A stretch of 56,828 nt of DNA from Frigoribacterium sp. CFBP 13712 (GCF_014842255.1 NZ_JACYVH010000011.1:4092-60919); one strand, 5' to 3'. Shown: positions 17,484-26,108, counted from the first letter of the stretch. Numbers and translations: made by a program. Notes: a model not told the origin generated them from the sequence alone.

Positions 17484-18374
17484 ATGAGTTCCGACCCGCA
17501 GACCAGCAGCCACGCCCGTACCCCGTCGCCCGCGGCGGGCGACTCGCGCGCCACCGGCGCCTCGCCCGCCACAGGCGCCGACGTCGTCCGCCAGATCGTC
17601 GTGCTGGTCAGCGCGGTCGTCGCGATCGTGCTCGCGGCCGTCGGGTCGGGCGCCTTCGGCGGCACCGCGGTCGCCGACGCCGCCGGGGGAGCCCTCAGCG
17701 CCACGGCCACGACCGTCGCCCCCGCGACCATCGCGTTCAGCATCTGGAGCGTCATCTACCTCGGCCTCGTCGCCTACGCCGTCTACCAGGCCCTGCCGCG
17801 TCAGCGGGCCGTCACGCGGCACCGCCGCCTCGGCTACTGGGTCGCCGCCTCGATGCTGCTGAACGCGGGCTGGCTCTTCGCGGCCGTGCAGCTCGGCAGC
17901 GTCTGGCTGGGCGCGGCCGTGATCGTCGCGCTGCTGCTCGTGCTGGCGCGCATCTTCGTCATCTGCTTCCACACCGCCTCGAGCGGCTGGGTCGACGCCG
18001 TCGTGACCGACGGCACCTTCGGCCTTTACCTCGGCTGGGTCAGCGTGGCGACGGTCGCGAACGTGGCCGCCGGGTTCGTCGACGCCGGCTTCGACGGCTT
18101 CGGTCTGCCGGCCGGCTTCTGGTCGGCCGTGGTGCTCGGGGTCGCGGCCCTGGTCGGCGTCGCGATCGCCTTCGCCGGGCGCGGGCGCATCGCCCCCGCC
18201 CTGTCGCTGAGCTGGGGCCTGTCGTGGATCGCCGTGGGCCGTCTGCTCGGCGAACCCGAGAACACGGTGGCCGGCGTCGCGGCGATCATCGCGGCGGTCG
18301 TCGTGCTCGGCGTGACGGTGGCCGTGCGGGTGGCGCGCGGTCGTGTCGGCGCCACCCGCTCGCTGCACCGCTGA
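17484..18374 (+). CDS. TspO/MBR-like (tryptophan-rich sensory) membrane protein
   Basis: 296 residues. After a 35-residue Ser/Ala/Thr-rich leader there are about seven hydrophobic segments. The region ATIAFSIWSVIYLGLVAYAV and the following LLNAGWLFAAVQLGSVWLGA match the pattern of actinobacterial long TspO homologues, which bind tetrapyrroles or related ligands and act in stress responses. It is longer than classical TspO (about 160 residues), with extra C-terminal helices. It follows copB by 63 bases on the same strand but has its own AT-rich upstream dyad. A hairpin at 18403-18474 ends the unit. Confidence 0.75.
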   Translation: MSSDPQTSSHARTPSPAAGDSRATGASPATGADVVRQIVVLVSAVVAIVLAAVGSGAFGGTAVADAAGGALSATATTVAPATIAFSIWSVIYLGLVAYAVYQALPRQRAVTRHRRLGYWVAASMLLNAGWLFAAVQLGSVWLGAAVIVALLLVLARIFVICFHTASSGWVDAVVTDGTFGLYLGWVSVATVANVAAGFVDAGFDGFGLPAGFWSAVVLGVAALVGVAIAFAGRGRIAPALSLSWGLSWIAVGRLLGEPENTVAGVAAIIAAVVVLGVTVAVRVARGRVGATRSLHR

Positions 18375-18402
18375 GCGCCGCCGCCGGCGCCGCCGCCGCT
18401 CA

Positions 18403-18474
18403 GCGCGACACCCCGTTCTCGGCGCAGCACCCCGGAAGATCCGGGTGTAGCGCCGAAAACGGGGTGTATCGCGC
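18403..18474. terminator. Long hairpin between convergent genes
   Basis: Outer arms at 18403-18425 and 18450-18474 pair almost fully (two-base bulge, one mismatch). The inner CCGGAAGATCCGG (about 18432-18444) is itself a dyad. The element sits between the stops of the TspO-like gene and the aldo/keto reductase and probably terminates both. Its ACACCCCG core relates it to 12967-13039. Confidence 0.75.
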
Positions 18475-18518
18475 CGGCGCCGGGCGCTGCGCGGCGGCGC
18501 GAGGGGCCGCGCGAGCGG

Positions 18519-19556
18519 CTAGCGGCCGCCGGCGAGCTTGCGGTCGCGCTGCGCGACGCCGGCGGTGCCGTACGGGTAGTCGTCGATCCGCGGTGCGCTG
18601 GCGGCCGACAGTCGGGCCACCTCGTCGTCGGTCAGCGCGACCGCGACGTCCGACGCCCCGAGGTTGTCGGAGAGCTGCTCGACCGACCGCGCGCCCAGGA
18701 TGACCGACGTCACCGCGGGCTGACGCAGCAGCCACGCGAGCGAGACCTGCGACGCCGACGCGTCGTGGGCGGCGGCGATCGAGGTGACCTCGTCGAGGAC
18801 GGCCCAGGTGCGCTCGTCCGCGTTCCGCGCCTCCCAGGCCTCCATTCCGCGCTTCGGGTCCTCGCCGAGGCGGGTGGCGCCGGTCGGGGCCTGGTCGCGG
18901 GTGTACTTGCCGCTCAGCCAGCCGCCCGCCAGGGGCGACCACGGCAGCAGGCCGATGCCGGCGTCGAGCGAGGCCGGCACGATCTCGTGCTCGATGTCGC
19001 GCACGAGCAGGTTGTACTGCGGCTGCAGGGTCACGGGCGGCGTGAAGCCGAGGGCCGCGGCGCGACCGACGGCCTTGCTCACCTGCCAGCCGAGGTAGTT
19101 CGAGAAGCCGTAGTAGCCGATCTTGCCCGCGCTGACGGCGTCGTCCAGGAACCGCAGGGTCTCGTCGATCGGCGTCAGGTGGTCCCACGCGTGCATTTGA
19201 TAGAGGTCGACGTGCTCGACGCCGAGTCGGGTGAGGGAGGCGTCGAGGGCGGTCGCGAGGTGACGGCGCGACAGCCCGACGTCGTTCGGGCCGGCCCCCA
19301 TCGGGAACCGCCCCTTCGTCGCGAGCACGACCTGCGCCTCCTCGGTCGGGTGCTTCGCGAGCCAGCGCCCGATGATCTCCTCCGACACGCCCGCGCTGTA
19401 CACGTCGGCGGTGTCGACCAGGGTGCCGCCCGCCGCGACGAAGGCGTCGAGCAGGGCGAAGGAGGTGGTCTCGTCGGCTTCGGCGCCGAAGGTCATGGTG
19501 CCGAGTGTCAGCTCCGACACGGAGGCGCCGCTGTTTCCCAGAGTTCTGTAGTCCAT
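18519..19556 (-). CDS. Aldo/keto reductase
   Basis: 345 residues, full AKR barrel. The catalytic tetrad is visible: Asp49 and Tyr53 (DTADVYSAG), Lys81 (LATKGRF) and His122 (DLYQMHAWD). NADPH is expected to be bound by the C-terminal region (SVILGARSVEQLSDN). The family reduces aldehydes and ketones; the natural substrate here is unknown. It is closest in style to the YghZ/Tas-like oxidoreductases. It is divergent from the AraC gene at 19725, which may regulate it. Confidence 0.93.
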   Translation of the reverse strand: MDYRTLGNSGASVSELTLGTMTFGAEADETTSFALLDAFVAAGGTLVDTADVYSAGVSEEIIGRWLAKHPTEEAQVVLATKGRFPMGAGPNDVGLSRRHLATALDASLTRLGVEHVDLYQMHAWDHLTPIDETLRFLDDAVSAGKIGYYGFSNYLGWQVSKAVGRAAALGFTPPVTLQPQYNLLVRDIEHEIVPASLDAGIGLLPWSPLAGGWLSGKYTRDQAPTGATRLGEDPKRGMEAWEARNADERTWAVLDEVTSIAAAHDASASQVSLAWLLRQPAVTSVILGARSVEQLSDNLGASDVAVALTDDEVARLSAASAPRIDDYPYGTAGVAQRDRKLAGGR

Positions 19557-19724
19557 GTCGGCGACGCTACGCCCCGTCCCGCGGCTCGGGATCCCACCCG
19601 TGCGGAGCCTGCTGTCGCGCGGGTTTCCGCGGTAGCCTTCGCCCAGTCGACGGATCAGGTCGACGAGCTCACGCGAACCCGGACCCCGTTCGCCGCGGCC
19701 ACCACCCGACCCGGGCCGACACCG

Positions 19725-20693
19725 ATGTCACCGAATCCCTTCGCGGACCCGCGCGTCCGCAGCATCGAGACGACCGACCGCGCCGTCGCGCACGAGATCC
19801 TGCACCGCGTCTACCGTCTGCAGTCGCTCGACGCCGCCGTCTCCGACGACTTCCGGTTCCGCCGATCGGTCACCGGCGAATCCCGCTTCGCCGTCGGTCA
19901 CCTCGAGTACGGCGGAGTCGTGCGGACCCTCAGCGACCCCCTCCCGTACTTCAGCATCGCGACCGTCGTCGCGGGTCGGGTGACCGTCTCGGACGGAGTC
20001 GAGGAGGTGCGGGGCACGACGGGCCAGACCGTCGCCTTCTCGAGCAGTCGCGTCAAGGACACCCGGTCGGAGCACCTCGAGCTGTCGCAGATCATGCTCG
20101 ATCGCGAGGCGGTCGAGAAGGAGCTCGCCGTGCTCGGTCTCACCGCCCCGCGCGGACTGCACCTCACCTCGATGAACCCCGTCTCGCCCGCGCACCAGAA
20201 GCACTGGCGGTCGGTGTCGGGGCATCTGCGGCAGCTGGTCGGCAACGACGCGGCGATGGAGAGTCAGCTCGTGCGGTCGGCCGCGTTCCGCACCGTGGTC
20301 GCGGCGTTCGTCGAGGGGTTCTCGACCACCGCCGTCGGGCTCGACGAGCGGAGCGAAGGGCCCCTGCTGCCCTCGACCGTGCGCCGCGCGATGACGTTCA
20401 TGGCCGAGCACGCGCACGACGACATCGGCGTCGCCGAGATCGCCGAGGCCGCCCGGCTGACCCCGCGCGGGCTGCAGCTCGCGTTCCGCAAGCACCTCGA
20501 CTCGACCCCCATGGCCGAGCTGCGGAAGGCTCGGCTGCGCGGCGCCCACGACGAGCTGCTGGCGAGCGACCCCACCCTGGGGCACACCGTCGCGGGCATC
20601 GCGGCGAACTGGGGTTTCGCCCACGCGGGCCGCTTCTCGGCGCTCCACCTCGAGGCGTACGGCCGCTCGCCGCGCGAGACCCTCGAGTCCTGA
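19725..20693 (+). CDS. AraC family transcriptional regulator
   Basis: 322 residues from the ATG at 19725. The N-terminal half (about 1-200) resembles the AraC-binding-like domain. The C terminus (about 218-320) holds two helix-turn-helix motifs (DIGVAEIAEAARLTPRGLQLAFRKHL and the second with VAGIAANWGFAHAGRFSALHL). The inducer is unknown. It is divergent from the aldo/keto reductase across 168 bases. The open frame continues upstream across the reductase but without homology. Confidence 0.9.
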   Translation: MSPNPFADPRVRSIETTDRAVAHEILHRVYRLQSLDAAVSDDFRFRRSVTGESRFAVGHLEYGGVVRTLSDPLPYFSIATVVAGRVTVSDGVEEVRGTTGQTVAFSSSRVKDTRSEHLELSQIMLDREAVEKELAVLGLTAPRGLHLTSMNPVSPAHQKHWRSVSGHLRQLVGNDAAMESQLVRSAAFRTVVAAFVEGFSTTAVGLDERSEGPLLPSTVRRAMTFMAEHAHDDIGVAEIAEAARLTPRGLQLAFRKHLDSTPMAELRKARLRGAHDELLASDPTLGHTVAGIAANWGFAHAGRFSALHLEAYGRSPRETLES

Positions 20694-21127
20694 CGCACGA
20701 CGAGTCGCCGCCACGGCTGCCACGGCGGCCACGGCTGCTCCCGCCGCCACGGCTGCCACGGCTGCCGCCGCCGCAGGGCTCAGGAGGCGCGGGTCGACAG
20801 GGGTGCGAGGTGCGAGCGTGCAAGGGATTGACCTTCGCGCGGCGTCCTGATACTTCGTTCTTCGTCCAGGACGCTCACAAAAGTGAGTATTCGTTACAAG
20901 ATGTTGATGCCTCGCGATGACCGGTTCAGGATCGCGAGTCACGGGGTGCGGGTTGAGATGTCGGGTTTCTCCCCGCACCCCCTTCTCATGCCCTGTGCCG
21001 GGCCCGGGGGTCTCGCTACCGAAGTCGATCAGTCACGACGCGCCGCGCCTCCTCGGGGTGCCGCGGCGTGTCGTGACTCATCGACCGAACTGGCGCGGCC
21101 GTGGCGACGCGACGCGGCGCCGCGGGG
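20694..21127. other. Intergenic region with low-GC island
   Basis: No protein gene is supported. The first 80 bases are a CCACGGCTGC-type simple repeat, followed by a GGAGGCGCGGGTCG motif at about 20783. From about 20825 to 20940 GC falls well below the surroundings (gatacttcgttcttcg, acaagatgttgatg). A hairpin of GGGGTGCGGG (20943-20952) with CCCGCACCCC (about 20972-20981) follows, then a C/T-rich tail. This order (AT-rich block, hairpin) could be a promoter plus terminator of a small RNA. The palindrome at 21024-21085 ends the region. Confidence 0.4.
21024..21085. repeat. Palindrome with GAGTCACGAC arms, motif in loop
   Basis: Arms at 21024-21047 and 21062-21085 match at 22 of 24 positions. 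The loop is formed by a CGCGCCTCCTCGG motif copy. It is the same family as the perfect palindrome at 56614-56673. It lies 43 bases after the dcd stop, so it may terminate dcd. Confidence 0.8.
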
Positions 21128-21709
21128 CTAGCGGCTGACGTCGGTGTGCACGAACGACTGCGCCGACCGGCTCGCCGTCGGCCCGCGCTGACCCTGGTAC
21201 CGCGAGCCGTACTCGCTCGAGCCGTAGGGGTGGTCGGCCGGAGAGCTGAGCCGGAAGAAGCACAGCTGCCCGATCTTCATGCCGGGCCAGAGCTTGATCG
21301 GCAGCGTCGCGACGTTCGACAGCTCGAGGGTCACGTGACCGCTGAACCCGGGGTCGATGAACCCGGCCGTCGAGTGCGTCAGCAGCCCGAGACGCCCCAG
21401 CGAGCTCTTGCCCTCGAGTCTGGCGGCGACGTCGTCGGGCAGGCTGACCAGCTCGTAGGTGCTGCCGAGCACGAACTCGCCCGGGTGCAGGATGAACGGC
21501 TCGTCGGCCTTCGTCTCGACCAGCCGGGTCAGCTCGGGCTGCTCGACGGCGGGGTCGATGAACGGGTACTTGTGGTTGTCGAACAGGCGGAACAGCCGGT
21601 CGAGCCGCACGTCGATGCTCGACGGCTGGATCAGCGCCGGGTCGTAGGGGTCGAGGCCGATGCGGCCCGCGTCGAGTTCGAGCTTGATGTCGTGGTCGGA
21701 GAGCAGCAC
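21128..21709 (-). CDS. dcd: dCTP deaminase
   Basis: 193 residues. Deaminates dCTP to dUTP for thymidylate synthesis. In actinobacteria the enzyme is often bifunctional and goes on to dUMP. Key regions are visible: PSSIDVRL (29-36), the phosphate-binding [10 protein letters not shown] (100-109), and the catalytic [19 protein letters not shown] (114-132) with Glu129. Length is normal. It is transcribed alone, leftward, and closed by the palindrome at 21024-21085. Confidence 0.96.
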   Translation of the reverse strand: MLLSDHDIKLELDAGRIGLDPYDPALIQPSSIDVRLDRLFRLFDNHKYPFIDPAVEQPELTRLVETKADEPFILHPGEFVLGSTYELVSLPDDVAARLEGKSSLGRLGLLTHSTAGFIDPGFSGHVTLELSNVATLPIKLWPGMKIGQLCFFRLSSPADHPYGSSEYGSRYQGQRGPTASRSAQSFVHTDVSR

Positions 21710-21727
21710 GCGGCCAGCCTAGTCAGG

Positions 21728-21839
21728 ACCGCGGGGAGGCCCGGTCAGCCCGGCAGGAGGCGCGCTCGGCACCGCGGGGAGGCCCGGTCAGCCCGGCAGG
21801 AGGCGCGCTCGGCACCGCGGGGAGGCCCGGTCAGCCCGG
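21728..21839. repeat. 43-base tandem repeat, 2.6 copies
   Basis: A unit starting ACCGCGGGGAGGCCCGGTC begins at 21728, 21771 and 21814. Copies 1 and 2 are identical and each contains CAGGAGGCGCGCTCGG of the dispersed motif family. The third is cut short by the ribosome binding site of the next gene. It lies between divergent dcd and the quinone oxidoreductase, so it must contain or flank both promoters. Confidence 0.9.
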
Positions 21840-21857
21840 TTGGGGGAGGATGGGCGC

Positions 21858-22838
21858 ATGCGTGCTGTCACCGTCCCCGTGCCCGGAGGGCCCCGTGCCC
21901 TGATCGTCAGCGAGGTGCCCGAGCCCGTCGCCGGAGCGCACGAGGTCGTCATCGACGTCGCGGCCGCCGGCGTCAACCGCGCGGACGTGAACCAGCGCGA
22001 GGGGCACTACCCGTCTCCGGCCGGAGCGCCCGAGTGGCCGGGGCTCGAGGTGAGCGGCACGGTGGTGGCCGTCGGCAGCGAGGTGACCAGCGCCTCCTTG
22101 GGCGACCACGTCGTGGCCCTGCTGCCCGGCGGGGGCTACGCCGACCGCGTGTCGGTCGACGCAGGGCTGCTGCTGCCGTACCTGAAGGGCATGGACTTCG
22201 TCGAGTCGGCCGGTCTGCCCGAGGCGGTCGCGACCGTCTGGTCGAACGTGTTCATGAACGCGCAGCTGCAGCCGGGCGAGACCCTGCTCGTGCACGGCGG
22301 ATCGAGCGGGGTCGGGTCGATCGCGATCCAGCTCGCCAAGGCCCTCGGCTCGACCGTGTACGCCACCGCCGGCACCCCGGCCAAGGTCGAGTTCTGCGAG
22401 CAGCTCGGCGCCGACCGCGGCATCGACTACAAGAGCGACGACTTCGTCGAGGTCGTGCACGAGCTCACCGGCGGCCGGGGCGTCGACGTGATCCTCGACC
22501 TCGTCGGCGGCGACTACCTCGCCCGCGACGTCGACGCGCTCGCCGTCGGGGGTCGCATCATGGTGATCGCCGCTCAGGGTGGCCGCGACGCCACCATCGA
22601 CGTCGGCCGCCTGATGGCCAAGCGCGCCCGCATCTGGGGCACCACCCTGCGCGCCCGCCCCCTCGAGGAGCGCCGCGAGATCATGGCGCAGGTGCGCGAG
22701 CACGTCTGGCCGCTCGTCGAGCGGGGCGACGTGCGCCCGGTGCTCGACAGCGTGTTCCCGCTCGAGTTCGCGGCGGCCGCGCACGAGCGCATGGAGTCGG
22801 GCGGGCACAGCGGCAAGATCCTGCTCGCCGTGCGCTGA
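21858..22838 (+). CDS. NAD(P)H:quinone oxidoreductase, zinc-free MDR family
   Basis: 326 residues from the ATG at 21858 with GGAGG eight bases upstream. A GroES-like N-terminal domain (NRADVNQREGHYPSP at about 40-54) is followed by a Rossmann domain with GGSSGVGSIAIQLAKALG (about 146-163). The Cys/His zinc ligands of alcohol dehydrogenases are absent, so this is the zeta-crystallin/PIG3 type that reduces quinones one or two electrons at a time. It is a single gene. Confidence 0.93.
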   Translation: MRAVTVPVPGGPRALIVSEVPEPVAGAHEVVIDVAAAGVNRADVNQREGHYPSPAGAPEWPGLEVSGTVVAVGSEVTSASLGDHVVALLPGGGYADRVSVDAGLLLPYLKGMDFVESAGLPEAVATVWSNVFMNAQLQPGETLLVHGGSSGVGSIAIQLAKALGSTVYATAGTPAKVEFCEQLGADRGIDYKSDDFVEVVHELTGGRGVDVILDLVGGDYLARDVDALAVGGRIMVIAAQGGRDATIDVGRLMAKRARIWGTTLRARPLEERREIMAQVREHVWPLVERGDVRPVLDSVFPLEFAAAAHERMESGGHSGKILLAVR

Positions 22839-22885
22839 GGCCGCTGGCCGCCCGGGCCGCCCGGACGCCCGGCTGCCGCCGCCCG

Positions 22886-23368
22886 CTAGACGACGCGGGT
22901 CGCGACGGGTGCGGACCCCTCGTCGTCGTCGACCCCGGCGATGTGCACGTCGACGACGGCGACGTTCACCTCGGCGACCTGCATGCCCACGAGCTGCTCG
23001 ATCGCGTCGGCGACGCTGGCGCGCACGTCGTCGGCGATCCGGCTCATGGGCAGCGGGTACTCGACGACGATCGACACGTCGGCCGCGACCTGGGTCTCGC
23101 CGACCTCGACGCGGACGCCCTGGGCGAGGTCCTGGCTGCCGACCACGTCGCGGATCGCACCGAACGCGCGTGCGGCGCCGCCGCCGAGCGCGTGGACGCC
23201 GGGCACCGCGCGGGCGGCGATGCCGGCCACCTTCGAGATGACGGTGTCGGCGATGACGGTGCGCCCGGTCGCGCGCGCCGTGCCGGTCGCCGCGGCGGTG
23301 CCCGCGACGGGGGTGCTCGCGGCGCCGGTCGCAGCGGGGTTGACGGTGGGGGGAGTCGTGTCGGTCAT
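22886..23368 (-). CDS. Asp23/Gls24 family envelope stress protein
   Basis: 160 residues from the ATG at 23368. A 30-residue Ala/Thr/Pro-rich leader is followed by the Asp23 domain (about 35-150: TVIADTVISKVAGIAARAVPGVHAL, then DVSIVVEYPLPMSRIADDVR). Asp23 proteins coat the inner face of the membrane and respond to envelope stress. It is divergent from a sigma factor operon that encodes two more Asp23-like proteins, which suggests that the sigma factor controls this gene too. Confidence 0.9.
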   Translation of the reverse strand: MTDTTPPTVNPAATGAASTPVAGTAAATGTARATGRTVIADTVISKVAGIAARAVPGVHALGGGAARAFGAIRDVVGSQDLAQGVRVEVGETQVAADVSIVVEYPLPMSRIADDVRASVADAIEQLVGMQVAEVNVAVVDVHIAGVDDDEGSAPVATRVV

Positions 23369-23548
23369 GATCGGATCCTGTCTGTCGGATGTGCGGTGGA
23401 GTCGTTCGTGGTTTAGTCGTCTACGAGACGCATGCCGCGACCGAATCGTCACGGTGTCCGTCGGCACTCTGTTCCGCTCCGTTCTACCGGAGCACCGGAG
23501 GTCGGGTCACAGCGATGCGCCCCGATCGGATCCAGCCGAGGAGGCGCG

Positions 23549-24106
23549 GTGGCGGTCGACCTGTCCGAAGCGTCCGACGCGGTGCTCGCGTCGCGCGCCG
23601 CGGAGGGAGACGAGAGGGCCTTCGAGCAGCTGCTCCGCCGGCACCTCGGTCTGATGACCGCCTACGCGGTTCGTCTCACGAGCTCGCGCGCTGATGCGAA
23701 CGACGCCGTGCAGGAGGCCTCGATCGCGATCTGGCGCGAGCTGCCGACCCTCAGCGAGCCGGCCGCCGTGCGCGGCTGGATGATGCGGATCGTGTCGCGC
23801 AAGTCGTTCGACCTGGTGCGCTCGCGGCGTCCGGCCAGCGACGTCGACGAGCTGGAGTTGCCGAGCGAGCCCGGCGGCCGCGACGACCCCGAGCGCGCGG
23901 TCGTCACCGGCGACGCCATGTCGGGTCTCCGTTCGGCGCTGCGTCGACTGCCCGAGAGCCAACGCCAGGTCTGGACGCTCCGCGAGATCGGAGGCGAGTC
24001 GTACGCCGACATCGCCGAGACCACCGGCACGACCGTGACCGCCGTCCGAGGCCTGCTGGCCCGGGCCCGAGAGACACTGACCCGAGAGATGGAGGCCTGG
24101 CGATGA
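23549..24106 (+). CDS. ECF-type RNA polymerase sigma factor
   Basis: 185 residues from the GTG at 23549. Region 2 (about 20-85: RAFEQLLRRHLGLMTAYAVRLT, then DAVQEASIAIWRELP) and region 4 (about 125-180: LRRLPESQRQVWTLREIGGESYADIAE) are clear, with no region 3. The GTG is chosen because GAGGAGG at 23538-23544, part of a dispersed GGAGGCGCG motif copy, sits four bases before it. A longer frame from 23432 adds non-conserved residues. It overlaps the next gene by ATGA, so it is translated together with a probable regulator. Confidence 0.9.
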   Translation: MAVDLSEASDAVLASRAAEGDERAFEQLLRRHLGLMTAYAVRLTSSRADANDAVQEASIAIWRELPTLSEPAAVRGWMMRIVSRKSFDLVRSRRPASDVDELELPSEPGGRDDPERAVVTGDAMSGLRSALRRLPESQRQVWTLREIGGESYADIAETTGTTVTAVRGLLARARETLTREMEAWR

Positions 24107-24894
24107 GCGACGACCCGACCCGCTCCTCCGGGTACGACGGCGACGAGAGCGGGCCGACCCTCGCCTCCTCGGGGGCCGCTGACGCGACCCCGTCGCCCAC
24201 CGGCGCCGAGACGACCGCCGATGCGATCGCGCACGGACTCGACCCCGAGCACGCGACCGCGGCCGGCGACGCGGTGACCGCAGCCGACGCCGAGGCCGAG
24301 CTCGACGCGGCCGTCGACGCCGCCCCCGACGACGGCGTGAGCATCGAGCGGATCGCCGACTACCTCGACGAGGGCCGGCAGCCCTACGACCCCCTCATCG
24401 AGGACGACCCGTCGGCGCTCGCCCAGCTCAACGCGCTGCAGCGGCTGCGCGGCATCTCGGCCCAGCTGCTGACCGACGAGGTCGCCGCGACCCCCGCCCC
24501 GGCGCCGTCGTGGATCGCCGACGTCATGAGCCGCGTGCGACTCGAGTCGCGCTCGGGCCGCGAGATCCCGCTCACGTCGACCCACGAGCGGACGACGCTG
24601 CACATCACCGAGGGGGCCGTCCGCGGGCTGATCCGTGAGGCGGGCGACTCGATCGACGGAGCGCTCGTCATCTCGTGCGCCATCGTGGGCGACGTCGCGC
24701 AGCCCGACGCGATCGTGACGGTCGACGTCGCCATCAGCGCCCTCTACGGCGTGGCCGTGCAGCCGCTCGCCGACGAGGTCCGCGACGCCGTCGCCCGACA
24801 CCTCTTGCAGCAGACCGAGCTCGTGGTCGAGAGTGTCGATGTGACGGTGCGCGACGTGCACCAGCTCGACGACGAAGCCGACGGAGGCCTGTGA
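24103..24894 (+). CDS. Asp23/Gls24-domain protein with N-terminal acidic region, possible anti-sigma
   Basis: 263 residues. The first 75 residues are acidic and low complexity. A segment from about 78 to 140 (RIADYLDEGRQPYDPLIEDD...) resembles the short helical regions of anti-sigma factors, and an Asp23-like domain fills about 140-250 (RTTLHITEGAVRGLIREAGD). It is coupled to the upstream sigma factor (ATGA) and to the next gene. In related actinobacteria a sigma factor followed by an Asp23-type protein is a known order; the anti-sigma role is inference from position. Confidence 0.78.
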   Translation: MSDDPTRSSGYDGDESGPTLASSGAADATPSPTGAETTADAIAHGLDPEHATAAGDAVTAADAEAELDAAVDAAPDDGVSIERIADYLDEGRQPYDPLIEDDPSALAQLNALQRLRGISAQLLTDEVAATPAPAPSWIADVMSRVRLESRSGREIPLTSTHERTTLHITEGAVRGLIREAGDSIDGALVISCAIVGDVAQPDAIVTVDVAISALYGVAVQPLADEVRDAVARHLLQQTELVVESVDVTVRDVHQLDDEADGGL

Positions 24895-25355
24895 TGGACG
24901 ACAGCCGACTCTCACAGCTCGCGACCGAGCTCGGGGTCCTCGCCGCGGGCACGCCGGGCGTCGTGCGCGTCCAGGCCCGCCCGGGGTTCGGTACGGTCGT
25001 GCGGCGCGCGGTCGACGGACTGACCAGCGTGGTCGGCGGAGGCACGGGGCTCGGCGGTGGGGCGGATGCCGGTGCCGCGGGTGCGGCGGGTGGCGCTGGA
25101 GCCGCTGGTGCGGCAGATGTCGTGGACGGCTCGGGTGCCGTGGCGACGGTGACGGGGCCCTCGGCTCCGATCGTGGGGATCGTCGTCACGAAGGCCGAGA
25201 CCCGGATCACACTCGACATCGCCGTGAGCGACGAGGCCGCCGGGCCGCGGGTCGCGCGCGATGTCGCCGAGCGCCTCCTCGGGCGCCTCGCCGTCGAGTC
25301 CGAACTCGTCGAGCCCTCGCTCGACCTCCGCATCGTCGGCGTCGGCGGCCTCTGA
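24894..25355 (+). CDS. Small protein of the Asp23 island, hypothetical
   Basis: 153 residues from the ATG at 24894, which overlaps the previous stop (TGATG); a GTG at 24891 is also possible. The N-terminal part (QLATELGVLAAGTPGVVRVQARPG) and C-terminal part (RITLDIAVSDEAAGPRVARDV) look like two halves of an Asp23-like fold, separated by a Gly/Ala-rich insert (about 45-85). It is the last gene of the sigma operon; the tRNA-Gly gene follows. Probably an envelope-stress accessory; function unproven. Confidence 0.72.
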   Translation: MDDSRLSQLATELGVLAAGTPGVVRVQARPGFGTVVRRAVDGLTSVVGGGTGLGGGADAGAAGAAGGAGAAGAADVVDGSGAVATVTGPSAPIVGIVVTKAETRITLDIAVSDEAAGPRVARDVAERLLGRLAVESELVEPSLDLRIVGVGGL

Positions 25356-25393
25356 CCGCAGGGGTCGTGAGCGGCCGAGGAGGCGCGGGTCGC

Positions 25394-25399
25394 TATAGT
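25394..25399 (+). promoter_or_regulatory. -10 element (TATAGT) of the tRNA-Gly gene
   Basis: TATAGT lies 27 bases before the mature tRNA, an appropriate distance for the -10 box of a stable RNA promoter. No good -35 is visible; a GGAGGCGCGGGTCG motif copy occupies that region. Confidence 0.5.
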
Positions 25400-25425
25400 G
25401 GACTGGTCCGCGTCCGACGCGGTGC

Positions 25426-25496
25426 GCGAGTGTAGTTCAATGGTAGAACTCCAGCTTCCCAAGCTGGTAGCGCGGGTTCGATTCCCGTCACTCGCT
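25426..25496 (+). tRNA. tRNA-Gly (anticodon CCC)
   Basis: A 71-base cloverleaf. Acceptor arms GCGAGTG and CACTCGC pair perfectly and are followed by discriminator T. The D arm is TAGTTCAATGGTAGAAC and the anticodon stem CCAGC/GCTGG frames the loop TTCCCAA (anticodon CCC, reads GGG). The T arm is GCGGGTTCGATTCCCGT. CCA is not encoded (TCCGA follows). Confidence 0.95.
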
Positions 25497-25594
25497 CCGA
25501 TTCCTGTAGCGCGCCTCCTCGGTGGGGTCGCGGCACTGTCGCCGGTGACCGGTGCATCGTGTCGCCGAGGAGTCCCGGGGGAGGGGCGGATCAG

Positions 25595-26068
25595 GTGCCG
25601 AGTCGCAGCAGGGCCCTGGCGGTGCTCATGATCGCGTCGACCTCGATGGTGCTGAGCGCCTGCGCCGGTGCCCCGTTCGTCGGCGACCGGAGCGCCGAGG
25701 CCTTCGCGGAGCGACTCCACGGCACGTGGATCGAGAGCTCAGGCGACGGGGCCGCGGCGATCGTCCTGTCGGAGGACGGCACGTTCGAGGCGCACGACCT
25801 CCCGGCCGCCCTCGCGTGCGGCGGATCGGCCGGCGACCCCGAGCTCGAGGCCTGCCGCGCGGACCCGCGGCCGAGCTCGATCTCGACCGACGGCACCTGG
25901 TCTGTGCTCGACGAGGAGCAGGGCATGCTCGAACTCGACGTCGACGGACGACTCCTCGCCGTCGGGTACCGCGACTTCGACGGCTTCTTCGCGGAGTCGT
26001 TCTCTCTCGGGTTCTACACGGGCGCCCTCGACGTGCGAGAACCGGACCACGTCTTCTCGCGCCGCTGA
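25595..26068 (+). CDS. Lipoprotein, hypothetical
   Basis: 157 residues from the GTG at 25595, which has GGGGAGGGG eight bases upstream; an earlier GTG at 25559 lacks a site. A type II signal peptide ends in the lipobox LSAC. The mature part (about 130 residues) contains GTWIESSGDGAAAIVLSEDGTFEAHDLP, a lipocalin-like strand pattern seen in small actinobacterial lipoproteins, and two Cys (ACGG, EACRAD) that may pair. It is attached to the outer face of the membrane. Function unknown. Confidence 0.78.
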   Translation: MPSRSRALAVLMIASTSMVLSACAGAPFVGDRSAEAFAERLHGTWIESSGDGAAAIVLSEDGTFEAHDLPAALACGGSAGDPELEACRADPRPSSISTDGTWSVLDEEQGMLELDVDGRLLAVGYRDFDGFFAESFSLGFYTGALDVREPDHVFSRR

Positions 26069-26108
26069 GTCCCGTGCCGCGGCACCGCGCCGCTGCGCGG
26101 CGCCCCCC

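Noticed and set aside
20883-21131. Small ORF in the low-GC island
   Set aside because: No ribosome site, poor third-position GC, and it runs through the palindrome; an RNA or regulatory reading is more likely.
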